DNA from: Lactobacillus colini
GTDB lineage: Bacteria; Bacillota; Bacilli; Lactobacillales; Lactobacillaceae
Reading direction: 5' to 3'
NCBI RefSeq assembly: GCF_017874575.1
Contig: NZ_JAGGLU010000001.1
Span: 62,001 to 126,000 of the forward strand
DNA length: 64,000 nucleotides
The notes beneath the pieces are model-generated. The model searched no databases and was not told the origin of the DNA. It was given only the letters and a program-made list of their open reading frames with translations. The translations under genes and the position numbers were made by a program. How positions within the stretch are numbered: position 1 is the stretch's first letter; each line of letters opens with the position of its first letter. Shown here piece after piece: positions 38,179 to 46,903 of the stretch.

Positions 38179-39068
38179 TGAAAAAAGTAACAGGTACAAT
38201 TGTCGGAGCAATTTCTGGTTATTATGATGTAGAAACCGAACAAGGAATTGTACGTACACGTGCTCGAGGAGTTTTTAGAGATCGTAAGCAAAAGCCACTA
38301 GTTGGTGATAGGGTAGTAATCCAGTTAGATAATAAAGGTATGAATTATTTAATTGAAATTTTACCCCATTCAAATGAAATTGGTCGCCCAGCAGTGGCTA
38401 ATGTTGCTGAGGTATTATTAGTAATATCCAGCGTCGAACCGGATTTTTCAACGGAATTATTAGACAGGTATTTGACATTCTTTGCTTGGAAGGACGTCAA
38501 GGTGTGCATATACCTTTCTAAAACAGATATCGCACCTAAGGATAAATTAGAAGAGATAATTCAAAGCCTATCCTATTATTCAAAGATAGGATATAGTGTT
38601 TTTACTAGTGCTAAAGACTTAGAAGATAAGCTGCCTGACTTAATTAAAGAAAAAACTATCTGGACCTTAGCTGGTCAATCGGGTGCCGGTAAGTCAACTT
38701 TATTGAATAAACTTGAAAAAACAGCTAATCAAGCGACAGGTAAGATTTCGACAGCATTAAATCGTGGTAAGCATACTACTAGAAAAGTTCAACTTTTTAA
38801 ATATGGCAGTGGTTTTATTGCTGATACACCAGGATTTTCTGCTATAGATTTGTATAAAATCAAGCTCAACGATTTAGCTAATTGCTTTTATGAATTCTCT
38901 AAAGCAAGTAGTGGTTGTAAGTTTAGAAGTTGTCAGCATATTCATGAACCCAAGTGTAATGTTAGGCAATTACTTGAATCTGGCGAGATAAGTTCAAGCA
39001 GATATGATGATTATTTAAAGATTAGGCAAGAGATTTCGGATAATCGCATGCCCGAGTATTTAAAGTGA
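38178..39068 (+). CDS. rsgA: Ribosome small-subunit GTPase RsgA
   Basis: 296 residues. An N-terminal OB-fold, a circularly permuted GTPase domain with [12 protein letters not shown] and DTPGFS after the SKTD element, and a C-terminal zinc site of cysteines and a histidine ([14 protein letters not shown]). It aids late 30S assembly. TAATG overlap with pknB. Confidence 0.95.
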   Translation: MKKVTGTIVGAISGYYDVETEQGIVRTRARGVFRDRKQKPLVGDRVVIQLDNKGMNYLIEILPHSNEIGRPAVANVAEVLLVISSVEPDFSTELLDRYLTFFAWKDVKVCIYLSKTDIAPKDKLEEIIQSLSYYSKIGYSVFTSAKDLEDKLPDLIKEKTIWTLAGQSGAGKSTLLNKLEKTANQATGKISTALNRGKHTTRKVQLFKYGSGFIADTPGFSAIDLYKIKLNDLANCFYEFSKASSGCKFRSCQHIHEPKCNVRQLLESGEISSSRYDDYLKIRQEISDNRMPEYLK

Positions 39069-39079
39069 GGTTTTAAATA

Positions 39080-39742
39080 ATGATTGCACCATCAATCTTA
39101 AATGCAAATAATATGAATTTAGGACATGATATTGAAGCGGCTGCCCAATGCGGGATTAGCCGCTTTCATATTGATATTATGGATGGACATTTTGTGCCCA
39201 ATTTGTCATACGGACCTGAATTAGTTAAGAATTTTAAAAATCAGTTTCCAAATTTAGAAGCTGAAGTTCATTTAATGAGTAATAATTTAGATGTCGTGTT
39301 GCCTGCCTTTGTAAAGGCAGGAGCTGACTTAATAGAGTTTCACCTAGAAGCAACTAATAAGCCTGATTCATGGCTAACTTATCTTCATCAGCATGGATTA
39401 AAGGCAGGGTTAGTTATTTCACCAGATACGCCAGTAGATAAAGTTAAGCCATTTTTGGATAAGATCGATCAATTATTGATTATGAGTGTTTATCCAGGTT
39501 TTGGTGGACAGAGCTTTATTGAAAAATCGATTGACCGCATTAAGCAAGCTAGAGAATTGATAACGACAACTGGACGACAAGTTCCGATCGAGGTTGATGG
39601 TGGAATTGACGAGGATACTGTTGGTAAGGTAACTCAAGCAGGAGCTGATATTTATGTGGCTGGTTCCTATATTTTTAAAAGAGGTCCTATAGCAGAACAG
39701 ATTAATAAATTGAATAAGGTGATAAGTTCATGCAAGCAGTAG
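39080..39742 (+). CDS. rpe: Ribulose-phosphate 3-epimerase
   Basis: 220 residues, TIM barrel: APSILNAN, FHIDIMDGHFVPNLSYGP with metal ligands, EVHLMS, MSVYPGFGGQSF and EVDGGID. It interconverts ribulose and xylulose 5-phosphate in pentose metabolism, used by phosphoketolase and nucleotide synthesis. AGTGAGG is upstream; it overlaps thiN by 13 bases. Confidence 0.95.
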   Translation: MIAPSILNANNMNLGHDIEAAAQCGISRFHIDIMDGHFVPNLSYGPELVKNFKNQFPNLEAEVHLMSNNLDVVLPAFVKAGADLIEFHLEATNKPDSWLTYLHQHGLKAGLVISPDTPVDKVKPFLDKIDQLLIMSVYPGFGGQSFIEKSIDRIKQARELITTTGRQVPIEVDGGIDEDTVGKVTQAGADIYVAGSYIFKRGPIAEQINKLNKVISSCKQ

Positions 39743-40404
39743 CATTATTAGGTGGTCCAAGTGAGCAGTGGCCTGAAAATATTGAACAGATTTTTAGGGA
39801 TGCTAAAATAGCCGGTCACTTAATTCTAGCTAGTGATCGTGGTACTCTCTTTCTCAAAAGATGGGATATTCTACCAGACGTAGCAGTTGGTGATTTTGAT
39901 TCTCTAAAAAAAGATGAAAAGCTTATTTTAAATGATATTCCAGATGTGCGTTATTCTCAGCCAATTAAAAACTATACTGATTCTGAGCAGCTTTTTTTAA
40001 CGGCATTGGCTGATTATCACGTCGATAATTTATTTATCTATGGTGCTACTGGTGGCAGATTAGATCATTTTTTTGTAAATATTTTTACATTTTTAAGACC
40101 AGAATTGTGCCGATTTGTAAACCAAGTTGAGCTGGTTGATAAGCAGAATGTATTTAAATTCTATAGCCCAGGTAAGTATTTAATTAAGTATCGCAGTGGA
40201 TATAAGTATATTGGCTTTGGCAATTTAGAAAAAACAATAGATTTTTCTATTTTAGATGCTAGATATGAATTGAATAATTTCTCTAGTGAATATCCTAATT
40301 TCTTTTCTTCAAATGAGTTTATTAATCACAAGGATTTTGAAATTAAATTTAAAGCAGGAATAATTTTGGCGATTTATAGCAAAGATATTAATCGCTATCG
40401 TTAA
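39730..40404 (+). CDS. thiN: Thiamine pyrophosphokinase
   Basis: 224 residues. ASDRGTLFL, VGDFDSL, YTDSEQLFLTAL and GATGGRLDHFFVNI are the substrate and ATP sites of ThiN/TPK. It converts thiamine to its diphosphate, needed by transketolase and phosphoketolase, in keeping with its place after rpe. In most Firmicutes rpmB would follow; here an 11-kb block intervenes. Confidence 0.93.
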   Translation: MQAVALLGGPSEQWPENIEQIFRDAKIAGHLILASDRGTLFLKRWDILPDVAVGDFDSLKKDEKLILNDIPDVRYSQPIKNYTDSEQLFLTALADYHVDNLFIYGATGGRLDHFFVNIFTFLRPELCRFVNQVELVDKQNVFKFYSPGKYLIKYRSGYKYIGFGNLEKTIDFSILDARYELNNFSSEYPNFFSSNEFINHKDFEIKFKAGIILAIYSKDINRYR

Positions 40405-40406
40405 AA

Positions 40407-40469
40407 CAAAAATGCAAGAAATACTTTCTTAGCTCTTAACTGAGTCAAAAAAGTAATTCTTGCATTTTC
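40407..40469. terminator. Convergent-gene terminator after thiN
   Basis: AAAATGCAAGAA and TTCTTGCATTTT are perfect inverted repeats about 35 bases apart, with A and T runs on each side; usable by thiN (right) and the kinase gene (left). Confidence 0.65.
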
Positions 40470-40479
40470 AATATAGCTG

Positions 40480-41799
40480 TTAGCTAAGCGGCAATAGTAA
40501 GATTAATTTGAACCAATTATCTTTATTAGTAATTGTTAGTGTGCCACCATATTTTTTGGCAATTAACCTAATGCTCTTTAGACCGTAGCCATGGGGTTGG
40601 CTATGGTCTTTTTTTGTTGTAGTTGGCAGACCATTAGATCCTAACTTAGTTGCCTGAGTGGTGTAATTCCGCAGTGAGTAAATTACCATGTTGCCTTTTT
40701 TTGTAACCCTTAAGTCAATCAATCTTTTTTGTGGATCAGTGACTTTACTTTCGGCTTCGATGGCATTATCTAGCGAATTCCCTAATAAACTACATAAGTC
40801 CATGACATCTATTTTATTTAATAGTTTTCCATTAGCGATACAAGTAAAAATTATATTATGTTCGATGCAGTAAGCATTTTTTCTAGTTAGGACAACATCT
40901 ACAACTGGATTACCAGTCTTGACATCAGACTTAAACTGCTTAATATCATCTCTCAGAGAATTAATATAAGAGAGACGTTTTTTTGAATTTTGCTCTAGAG
41001 CAATTACATCTAATTGATGCTTAAGATCATGGAAGCGTCGATTTACGGTTTCAGAGCTTTCTCGGTAAGCTTGATATTGTTCATATTGAGATTGGAACAT
41101 ACTATTCATTTGAATTAAGTCATTATGTAGGTAATGTTCGTAGCGCTGATTCTCTTGTATATAAAATAATAATAATCCACACAGGTCAACCATGGTCCGC
41201 ATCATGAAGATTGAACTTGAATTATTTAGTAGTGAATTCTGCTTAAACATAAAGCCTAAGTTTGATGTTGCAAAGATCATCATCGCAATAACTAAACTAT
41301 TCCAGGCTGATTTTTTACTGATGTTTAAATTAGCATATCGCAGTCGGTCATTGTTTTGCAGCAAAAATAATAGCCAAATAATTAAGCTATATATTAAAAA
41401 CATTAATACCGCTTGAAAAAATGGTCGCCAGATTTGATAGGCATAAAATTTAAGGTAGCAGACAATTTGCCAAGCACTAGCCGCTAAAAATTCAGCTATG
41501 ATAAATGTTTTACTCGTTTGATAAATTAGGACAGTTATTGAGCGCCTGCTACAAGAAAATATTGTTAGAAACATCCAAAAGACATTGATTAAAATACCTA
41601 AAATCCAAAATTGAATATAAAATTTATCAGCTAAAAATTGCAAAATAAATTGCCCAATTCCAAAGCCTGTAAGCATTAACCAAGTTGACCAAGAGATTTT
41701 ACTTCTCCTAATTTGAACAATAGCTAGAGTTGAGGCAAGTATCTCAGCTAAGGCAGTATAAGAACGCGGTATATTAGGTAGGGATAATAACTGCTGCAT
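40480..41799 (-). CDS. AgrC-like sensor histidine kinase (GHKL type)
   Basis: 439 residues. The first ~210 contain about six membrane segments, as in peptide-pheromone receptors. Then RRFHDLKHQLDVI with His257 as the likely phosphate acceptor, and a GHKL ATPase domain with N-box SLLGNSLDNAIEAE and G-box HGYGLKSIRLIAKKYGG. It starts within the stop of the response-regulator gene (TAATG). This type senses secreted peptides in staphylococci and lactobacilli (bacteriocin or adhesion control). No peptide or exporter gene is adjacent, so ligand and role are open. Confidence 0.87.
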   Translation of the reverse strand: MQQLLSLPNIPRSYTALAEILASTLAIVQIRRSKISWSTWLMLTGFGIGQFILQFLADKFYIQFWILGILINVFWMFLTIFSCSRRSITVLIYQTSKTFIIAEFLAASAWQIVCYLKFYAYQIWRPFFQAVLMFLIYSLIIWLLFLLQNNDRLRYANLNISKKSAWNSLVIAMMIFATSNLGFMFKQNSLLNNSSSIFMMRTMVDLCGLLLFYIQENQRYEHYLHNDLIQMNSMFQSQYEQYQAYRESSETVNRRFHDLKHQLDVIALEQNSKKRLSYINSLRDDIKQFKSDVKTGNPVVDVVLTRKNAYCIEHNIIFTCIANGKLLNKIDVMDLCSLLGNSLDNAIEAESKVTDPQKRLIDLRVTKKGNMVIYSLRNYTTQATKLGSNGLPTTTKKDHSQPHGYGLKSIRLIAKKYGGTLTITNKDNWFKLILLLPLS

Positions 41800-42512
41800 T
41801 ATGAGTCACTACTTCCTAAAAATTCAGTCAACGCCTGCATAAAGGCCTTTTTTCGAGGACGACTAATCTGGAGGTCATAAGGACCGACTTTAACAATATT
41901 ACCGTTAACTTCTGAAATATGCTTTAAGTTGACTATATAGCCATTATTACAGCGAAAAAAGTTATGTGGCGTTAGGATTTCTTCCATTTTTTTAGTTGTG
42001 TCAAGCATATCTAATTGTTCTTCTTTATCGGTAATTAGATGCAAATGAAGGTAATGCTTCTCACTTTCTACGTAGTACAGACTATCAAGGTACACCTTCT
42101 TTAATCCTTGTAGGGTATTGAACATAATGCTTTCTTGTTTAGATTGAAAGTTTTGGTTAATCCGCTTAAAATGTTCGCTAAAATTAAAATATGAAACTGG
42201 CTTAAGTAAAAAGTCACTAGCATTAACTTGATAGCCTTCTATCGCATATTGGACATAGTTAGTGACAAAGACAATTAACACATTCTTATCATGCTTGCGA
42301 ATTTTTTTGGCAGTAGTCATACCGTCCATTTTTGGCATTTGGACATCTAGATAAATCGCATCATAGTTTTCAGTATAGTGAATAATTAAGTCAAAGCCAT
42401 CATTAAAAGTAACTATATCAAACTTAATATGATTTTCTCTTTCATATTGTTTAAAACATCCCAGCAGCCGATTTAATTCATCTTGGTTATCTTCGACAAT
42501 TGCAATTCTCAT
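41799..42512 (-). CDS. LytTR-family response regulator (AgrA-like)
   Basis: 237 residues from the ATG at 42512, where GAAAGGG lies 8 bases upstream; the longer reading to 42563 lacks a site. Receiver domain with MRIAIVEDNQDELNR, phospho-acceptor Asp56 in YLDVQMPKMDG and KPVSYF; the C-terminal LytTR DNA-binding domain ends ...NGYIVNLKHISEVNG then ISRPRKKAFMQAL. Partner of the overlapping kinase. LytTR regulators bind pairs of ~9-base repeats; I did not find a convincing pair in the 156 bases before the GH3 gene that is divergent from it. Confidence 0.9.
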   Translation of the reverse strand: MRIAIVEDNQDELNRLLGCFKQYERENHIKFDIVTFNDGFDLIIHYTENYDAIYLDVQMPKMDGMTTAKKIRKHDKNVLIVFVTNYVQYAIEGYQVNASDFLLKPVSYFNFSEHFKRINQNFQSKQESIMFNTLQGLKKVYLDSLYYVESEKHYLHLHLITDKEEQLDMLDTTKKMEEILTPHNFFRCNNGYIVNLKHISEVNGNIVKVGPYDLQISRPRKKAFMQALTEFLGSSDS

Positions 42513-42610
42513 AAATAGAACCCTTTCATTATTATGCTTTTTATTTTTCCTTAAAATGCCCAAAAATTCAAGTTGTGTAAAATTTTATGCAAATTATGAA
42601 CCACGCGCTA

Positions 42611-42624
42611 TAAAACCGCTTTCT
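42611..42624 (+). promoter_or_regulatory. cre-like site before the first GH3 gene
   Basis: TAAAACCGCTTTCT matches 12 of 14 positions of the reverse cre pattern TGWWWNCGYTTNCA, and lies 45 bases before the start, overlapping a possible -10 (TATAAA, 42609). Confidence 0.55.
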
Positions 42625-42668
42625 TTGTTTTAAACTAAAGCTAGTTTAAATCGGTGGTGAAAAAAATT

Positions 42669-45095
42669 ATGCTAAAAAATAAAGAACAAATTGAAAAACT
42701 TACTTTACAAGAAAAGGCAGCCTTAACTGCAGGATCCTCTGAATGGGAAACATACGAAGTTAAAGGCAAGGTGGGGAAGATATTTTTAGCAGATGGTCCT
42801 TTCGGATTGCGTAAACAATCTGGAGCTGGGGATCATTTGGGATTGAATGCTAGCGAGCCAGCAACTTGCTTCCCTTCGACTGCTACAATGGCAAATTCTT
42901 GGGATCCTGAAGTTCCTCAAGAAGTTGGCGAAGCATTAGGAATAGAAGCCGCAGCTTTAAAAGTTAATCAAGTACTGGGTCCAGCTTTAAATGTTAAGCG
43001 AAATCCGCGAGGTGGTAGGAGCTTTGAATATTTTAGTGAAGATCCTTATTTAGCTGGTAAGATGGCGGCTAGTTTAATTCGCGGAATTCAAAAAAATGAT
43101 ACAGTTGCGACACCTAAGCACTTAGCAGTTAATAGCCAAGAAACGCGTCGAATGGCTTCTAACTCAGTAGTTGATGAGCGAACTTTGCGCGAGATATATT
43201 TGACTAACTTTGAAATTGCGGTTAAAGAAGGCAAGCCTAAGTCAATTATGTCATCTTACAACTTGATTAATGGCACCTATGCTAATGAGAATAAAAAGTT
43301 ACTTGATAATATTTTAAGAAAAGAATGGGGATTTGATGGTTATGTCGTTACTGATTGGGGTGGAGATAATGACCATACAGCAGGTATTAAGGCTGGATCA
43401 AATCTTGAAATGCCAGGAGTTGGGTCTTTGGCAGCTCAAGAAATAGTAGAAGCGGTAAAGACCGGTAAATTATCTGAAAACGTGCTAGATAGGAGAGTTG
43501 ATGAGCTTTTAACCGTAATTAATTATTCTAGTAAACAAAAGCCAGCTAAAGTTGATTGGAAATATCAACATGAGATAGCACGTGATGCAGCTAAGCGTTC
43601 AATTGTTCTATTAAAGAATGAAGACCATGTGCTTCCTTTAACTGGAAAAGAAAAAGTAGCATTGATTGGTGACTTTGCCAAAAATCCACGATATCAAGGT
43701 GCTGGTTCATCAATTATTAATAGCAAGCATCTAGAAAATTTATTCGATACTGCCAAAGATTATGGTATTAACCTAGCTGGCTATGCTCAAGGTTATGATA
43801 GATTGGGTAAGATTAATGAAAAGTTAGTTGATGAAGCAGTAAATTTACTAAAGCATAGTGACTTAGCGATTGTTAATATCGGCTTGACTGAATCTGCTGA
43901 AAGTGAAGGCTTAGATCGTTCAAATCTACAACTCCCTAAGAATCAATTAGACCTAATCAAGCGTTTGTCAACTACTGGGAAAAAGGTAATTGTCGTCTTA
44001 TCAGGTGGTGCTGCAGTAGAAATGATGTGGCAGACTCAAGTTGATGCCATTGTTCATGAATACCTAGGCGGTGAAGCCGGTGCTAGTGCTGTCTGGGAAG
44101 TGCTAACTGGGAAGTATAATCCATCTGGACGTCTATCAGAAACTTACCCACTTCAAGAAAATGATATACCTTTTAATAATGAATTCCCGCAAAGCAATCC
44201 TAATGTTTATTACAAGGAAGGGATATTTGTTGGCTACCGCTATTACACTACAGCGGGTATTGAGACTCAATATCCATTTGGCTATGGATTAAGTTACACT
44301 AAGTTTAAGCTTGATAACTTACAAGTTAGTCAAGCAGGAATTACAGTTGATGTAGAAAATATCGGTCAAGTCAAAGGAAAAGAGACTGTGCAGCTATATG
44401 TTGGTAAAGAAGATTCCACTATAATTAGAGCTGCTCGTGAATTAAAGGGCTTTAAGCAAGTTGAACTAAATCCAGGTGAAAAGAAAACAATCTCAATTGC
44501 CTTTGATGATAAAACATTTAGATTCTTCGATGTTAATTCTCATGACTGGCAAGTTGAAAAGGGCACTTATCAGATTATGATTGCTAAGAATGTCAATGAT
44601 ATTTGTTGTCAGGCTGAATATGAAATTAGCAATGGGATCATTCCCCAAGTTAAAGAAACAGATAGCTATAAAAGATATAAGGCTGCTGATTTACATAGTA
44701 TTTCAGAGAGGGATTTTGAAGAGTTATATGGTAAGAGTTTGCCTAAAGTTAAAATGAAACCTGGCATGGATCTTAATTACGAGAGTACACTTTCTGATTT
44801 GATTTATTCAAGATCTTGGCTAGGGAGAATGATTGCCAAGTGGTTGAAGAAAAAAATTAACCAAAGTTTAGCTAATGGAAAACCCAACTTAAACTTCTTG
44901 TTTAACTACAATATGCCAATTAGAGCAATCTTTAAAATGACGAATGGCTTAGTAAGCCAAAAGATGGCAGAAGATTTAGTTTTCTTGTTTAATGGACATT
45001 TTTGGCGTGGATCAGGTCGATTAATTCGGGATTACTTTGCTAATCGAAAAAATATCAAAAATGCTTCTTGGTATAAAGATGGAGGAAAGGTATAA
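42669..45095 (+). CDS. Family 3 glycoside hydrolase with C-terminal extension
   Basis: 808 residues from the ATG at 42669 (GGTGGTGA upstream; a GTG at 42654 is less likely). Usual order: GH3 N-terminal domain (~25-290) with KHLAVNSQETRRM and nucleophile Asp229 in VVTDWGG; GH3 C domain (~310-520) with probable acid/base Glu413 in SAESEGLD; Fn3-like domain (~545-620) after YPFGYGLSYTKF. About 150 further residues (from ~655), including YGKSLPKVKMKPG and FNGHFWRGSGRL, form an extension not part of the standard three domains. No signal peptide, so it acts in the cytoplasm on imported beta-glucosides or similar. It overlaps the next gene by one base. Confidence 0.9.
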   Translation: MLKNKEQIEKLTLQEKAALTAGSSEWETYEVKGKVGKIFLADGPFGLRKQSGAGDHLGLNASEPATCFPSTATMANSWDPEVPQEVGEALGIEAAALKVNQVLGPALNVKRNPRGGRSFEYFSEDPYLAGKMAASLIRGIQKNDTVATPKHLAVNSQETRRMASNSVVDERTLREIYLTNFEIAVKEGKPKSIMSSYNLINGTYANENKKLLDNILRKEWGFDGYVVTDWGGDNDHTAGIKAGSNLEMPGVGSLAAQEIVEAVKTGKLSENVLDRRVDELLTVINYSSKQKPAKVDWKYQHEIARDAAKRSIVLLKNEDHVLPLTGKEKVALIGDFAKNPRYQGAGSSIINSKHLENLFDTAKDYGINLAGYAQGYDRLGKINEKLVDEAVNLLKHSDLAIVNIGLTESAESEGLDRSNLQLPKNQLDLIKRLSTTGKKVIVVLSGGAAVEMMWQTQVDAIVHEYLGGEAGASAVWEVLTGKYNPSGRLSETYPLQENDIPFNNEFPQSNPNVYYKEGIFVGYRYYTTAGIETQYPFGYGLSYTKFKLDNLQVSQAGITVDVENIGQVKGKETVQLYVGKEDSTIIRAARELKGFKQVELNPGEKKTISIAFDDKTFRFFDVNSHDWQVEKGTYQIMIAKNVNDICCQAEYEISNGIIPQVKETDSYKRYKAADLHSISERDFEELYGKSLPKVKMKPGMDLNYESTLSDLIYSRSWLGRMIAKWLKKKINQSLANGKPNLNFLFNYNMPIRAIFKMTNGLVSQKMAEDLVFLFNGHFWRGSGRLIRDYFANRKNIKNASWYKDGGKV

Positions 45096-45673
45096 TGGCT
45101 GATATAGTTGCAGTTAATGATGAATTTGCATCTCTTAGAAAAAATAGCGATGGCTTAACTAAGTGGATGCTCAAGCATAGGGAGAATGGCTTGATTCATG
45201 GTATTTTAAAATGGCAAGTCAAATATCCCAATATATACCAATTCATTGTATTTAACTTATTAAGTAACTGTGCAACAATTACTAATTTTATAGTCTTATG
45301 GCTTAGTACATTGCTATTTTTTAAGGATATGACAAGTCCGTTTAATTGGTGGATTTTTGATTATTCTAAAACTTCAACTGGTGGAATAGGTGGCTTTTAT
45401 TCTTTTATTTTAGCTTATGTATGTGCACAGATAGTGAATTATTTTGTCCAGAGAAATATCGTTTTTGGGGCTAAGTTTGGTACTTGGAAGTTATTCTGGT
45501 ATATTATAACTGTTATAATCGCTGGAATTGTATCAATATGGATGCCGCCGCATATTATTGCTTGGACAGCTCCTTATATTCATGGATTTTCAGCAACTGT
45601 GGCTAATATATGCAATATCATTGCCCAAGTAATGATTAATTGGCCAATGATGAAGTTTGTAATTATGAAATAA
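45095..45673 (+). CDS. GtrA-like polytopic membrane protein
   Basis: 192 residues with about four membrane segments after a 60-residue cytoplasmic start. NYFVQRNIVFGAKFGTWKLF resembles the conserved central motif (NF...R.WVF) of the GtrA/DPMS flippase-like family, which moves lipid-linked sugars across the membrane. GGAGGAAAGG precedes its ATG inside the GH3 gene end. The next gene is a GT2 glycosyltransferase, the usual partner of GtrA proteins. Confidence 0.7.
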   Translation: MADIVAVNDEFASLRKNSDGLTKWMLKHRENGLIHGILKWQVKYPNIYQFIVFNLLSNCATITNFIVLWLSTLLFFKDMTSPFNWWIFDYSKTSTGGIGGFYSFILAYVCAQIVNYFVQRNIVFGAKFGTWKLFWYIITVIIAGIVSIWMPPHIIAWTAPYIHGFSATVANICNIIAQVMINWPMMKFVIMK

Positions 45674-45702
45674 TGTCTTGGTAGAACGGATAGGAAAATT
45701 TT

Positions 45703-46719
45703 ATGAGTAAATTATTGTCAATTATTGTTCCAGCATATAATTCTGAAGATTACATTGAACGCTGTGTTAATTCTTTGTTAGTCGGAGGAAAACGTGCCCA
45801 AATTATCTTAGTTGACGATGGTTCTACTGATCGTACCCCGGAGATTATGGATGGGTATGCTAAGAGTTTTCCTAATCAAATCGAAGTTTTACATGAAAAA
45901 AATAGTGGCCATGGTGGAGCAATCAATAATGGCTTAAAGCTAGTAAAAACTAAATACGTCAAGGTAGTAGATAGTGATGATTGGCTTGACTTTGAAGGCT
46001 TTCAGAAGATGCTGGACTTTTTAGAAGGATTAGAGCATCAGCATCAAGAACTAGACATGATTATCAGTAATTATGTTTATAACAAGGTCAACGCTAAGCG
46101 TAACCATGTTATTGCCTTTAAGCACTTGCCAACAGGGCGGGTCTTTGATTGGGATGAGGTAGATTTGCGTATGGGGCAATATTTAATGACTCATGCGCTT
46201 ATCTATCGTACGAGTATTTTAGTTGATGAAGCTAAACTGCAGCTCCCTACTAATGTGTCATATGACGATAATATTTACGTTTTTGAGCCTTTGCGTTATG
46301 TTCACAGAATGTACTATGTAGATATTGATCTTTACCACTATTTTATTGGACGTAATGACCAATCGGTCAATGAGAATGTTATGTTGAAAAAGATTGACCA
46401 GCAGCTGATGATTAATAAGCGAATGATTAAATACTATGGTGAAAATATCGACATGAATACCCCCTTAGGTCGATATATGCGTTATTATCTTGAAATCATT
46501 ACGACAATTTCTTCAGTTATTTTGATACGTCAAGATTCTCCATATTACACTTCTTTAAAAGATGAATTATGGGAATATCTTAAGTCTTATGACAGTGAAC
46601 TTTATAAGAAGTTAAGGCACCGTCCTTTGGGAATTGGTGTTAACTTTAATGGTAAGTTAGGTCGCAAGTTAGTATCAGGCTTGTATAGACTAGCTCATAA
46701 AATATATCAATTTAATTAA
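45703..46719 (+). CDS. Family 2 glycosyltransferase
   Basis: 338 residues. N-terminal GT-A domain: SIIVPAYNSEDYIERCVNSL, ILVDDGSTDRTPEI, SGHGGAINNGLKL and the metal motif VVDSDDWLDF. The C-terminal part has no membrane segment, unlike GtrB-type enzymes, so it works as a peripheral enzyme on a lipid or polysaccharide acceptor. Donor sugar unknown; the nearby UDP-galactopyranose mutase makes UDP-galactofuranose a candidate. It ends at a strong terminator. Confidence 0.88.
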   Translation: MSKLLSIIVPAYNSEDYIERCVNSLLVGGKRAQIILVDDGSTDRTPEIMDGYAKSFPNQIEVLHEKNSGHGGAINNGLKLVKTKYVKVVDSDDWLDFEGFQKMLDFLEGLEHQHQELDMIISNYVYNKVNAKRNHVIAFKHLPTGRVFDWDEVDLRMGQYLMTHALIYRTSILVDEAKLQLPTNVSYDDNIYVFEPLRYVHRMYYVDIDLYHYFIGRNDQSVNENVMLKKIDQQLMINKRMIKYYGENIDMNTPLGRYMRYYLEIITTISSVILIRQDSPYYTSLKDELWEYLKSYDSELYKKLRHRPLGIGVNFNGKLGRKLVSGLYRLAHKIYQFN

Positions 46720-46736
46720 TTATCTAGCTTATAAGC

Positions 46737-46771
46737 AGGACATAGTTTGAGCAGGACTATGTCCTATTTTT
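46737..46771 (+). terminator. Terminator after the GT2 gene
   Basis: AGGACATAGT and ACTATGTCCT form a perfect 10-bp stem followed by a T5 run. It closes the GH3-GtrA-GT2 operon. Confidence 0.9.
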
Positions 46772-46811
46772 GTGCAGATATTATGGACATATGCAATTTA
46801 TGCTACATTTT

Positions 46812-46840
46812 TTGCAAAAAATGTATTTAGGCCCTAAAAG
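46812..46840 (+). promoter_or_regulatory. Promoter of the permuted GH3 gene
   Basis: TTGCAA, a 17-base spacer and TAAAAG, followed at once by two cre-like sites. Confidence 0.6.
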
Positions 46841-46852
46841 AAAGCGATTACG
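46839..46852 (+). promoter_or_regulatory. cre-like site 1 before the permuted GH3 gene
   Basis: AGAAAGCGATTACG, 12 of 14 positions of TGNAARCGNWWWCA; overlaps the -10 end, where CcpA binding would block transcription. Confidence 0.65.
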
Positions 46853-46866
46853 TGTATCATAGCAAC

Positions 46867-46880
46867 TGTAAGCGATTGCA
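46867..46880 (+). promoter_or_regulatory. cre-like site 2 before the permuted GH3 gene
   Basis: TGTAAGCGATTGCA, 13 of 14 positions of the cre pattern; 28 bases after site 1 and just downstream of the promoter. Confidence 0.72.
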
Positions 46881-46903
46881 AGTTTATTTTTGGAGGGAAA
46901 AAT

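Noticed and set aside
42513-42668. LytTR binding repeats in the gap between the regulator and GH3 genes
   Set aside because: Only AT-rich partial repeats (such as TTTTATGC and AATTATGAA) were found; not enough to call a site.
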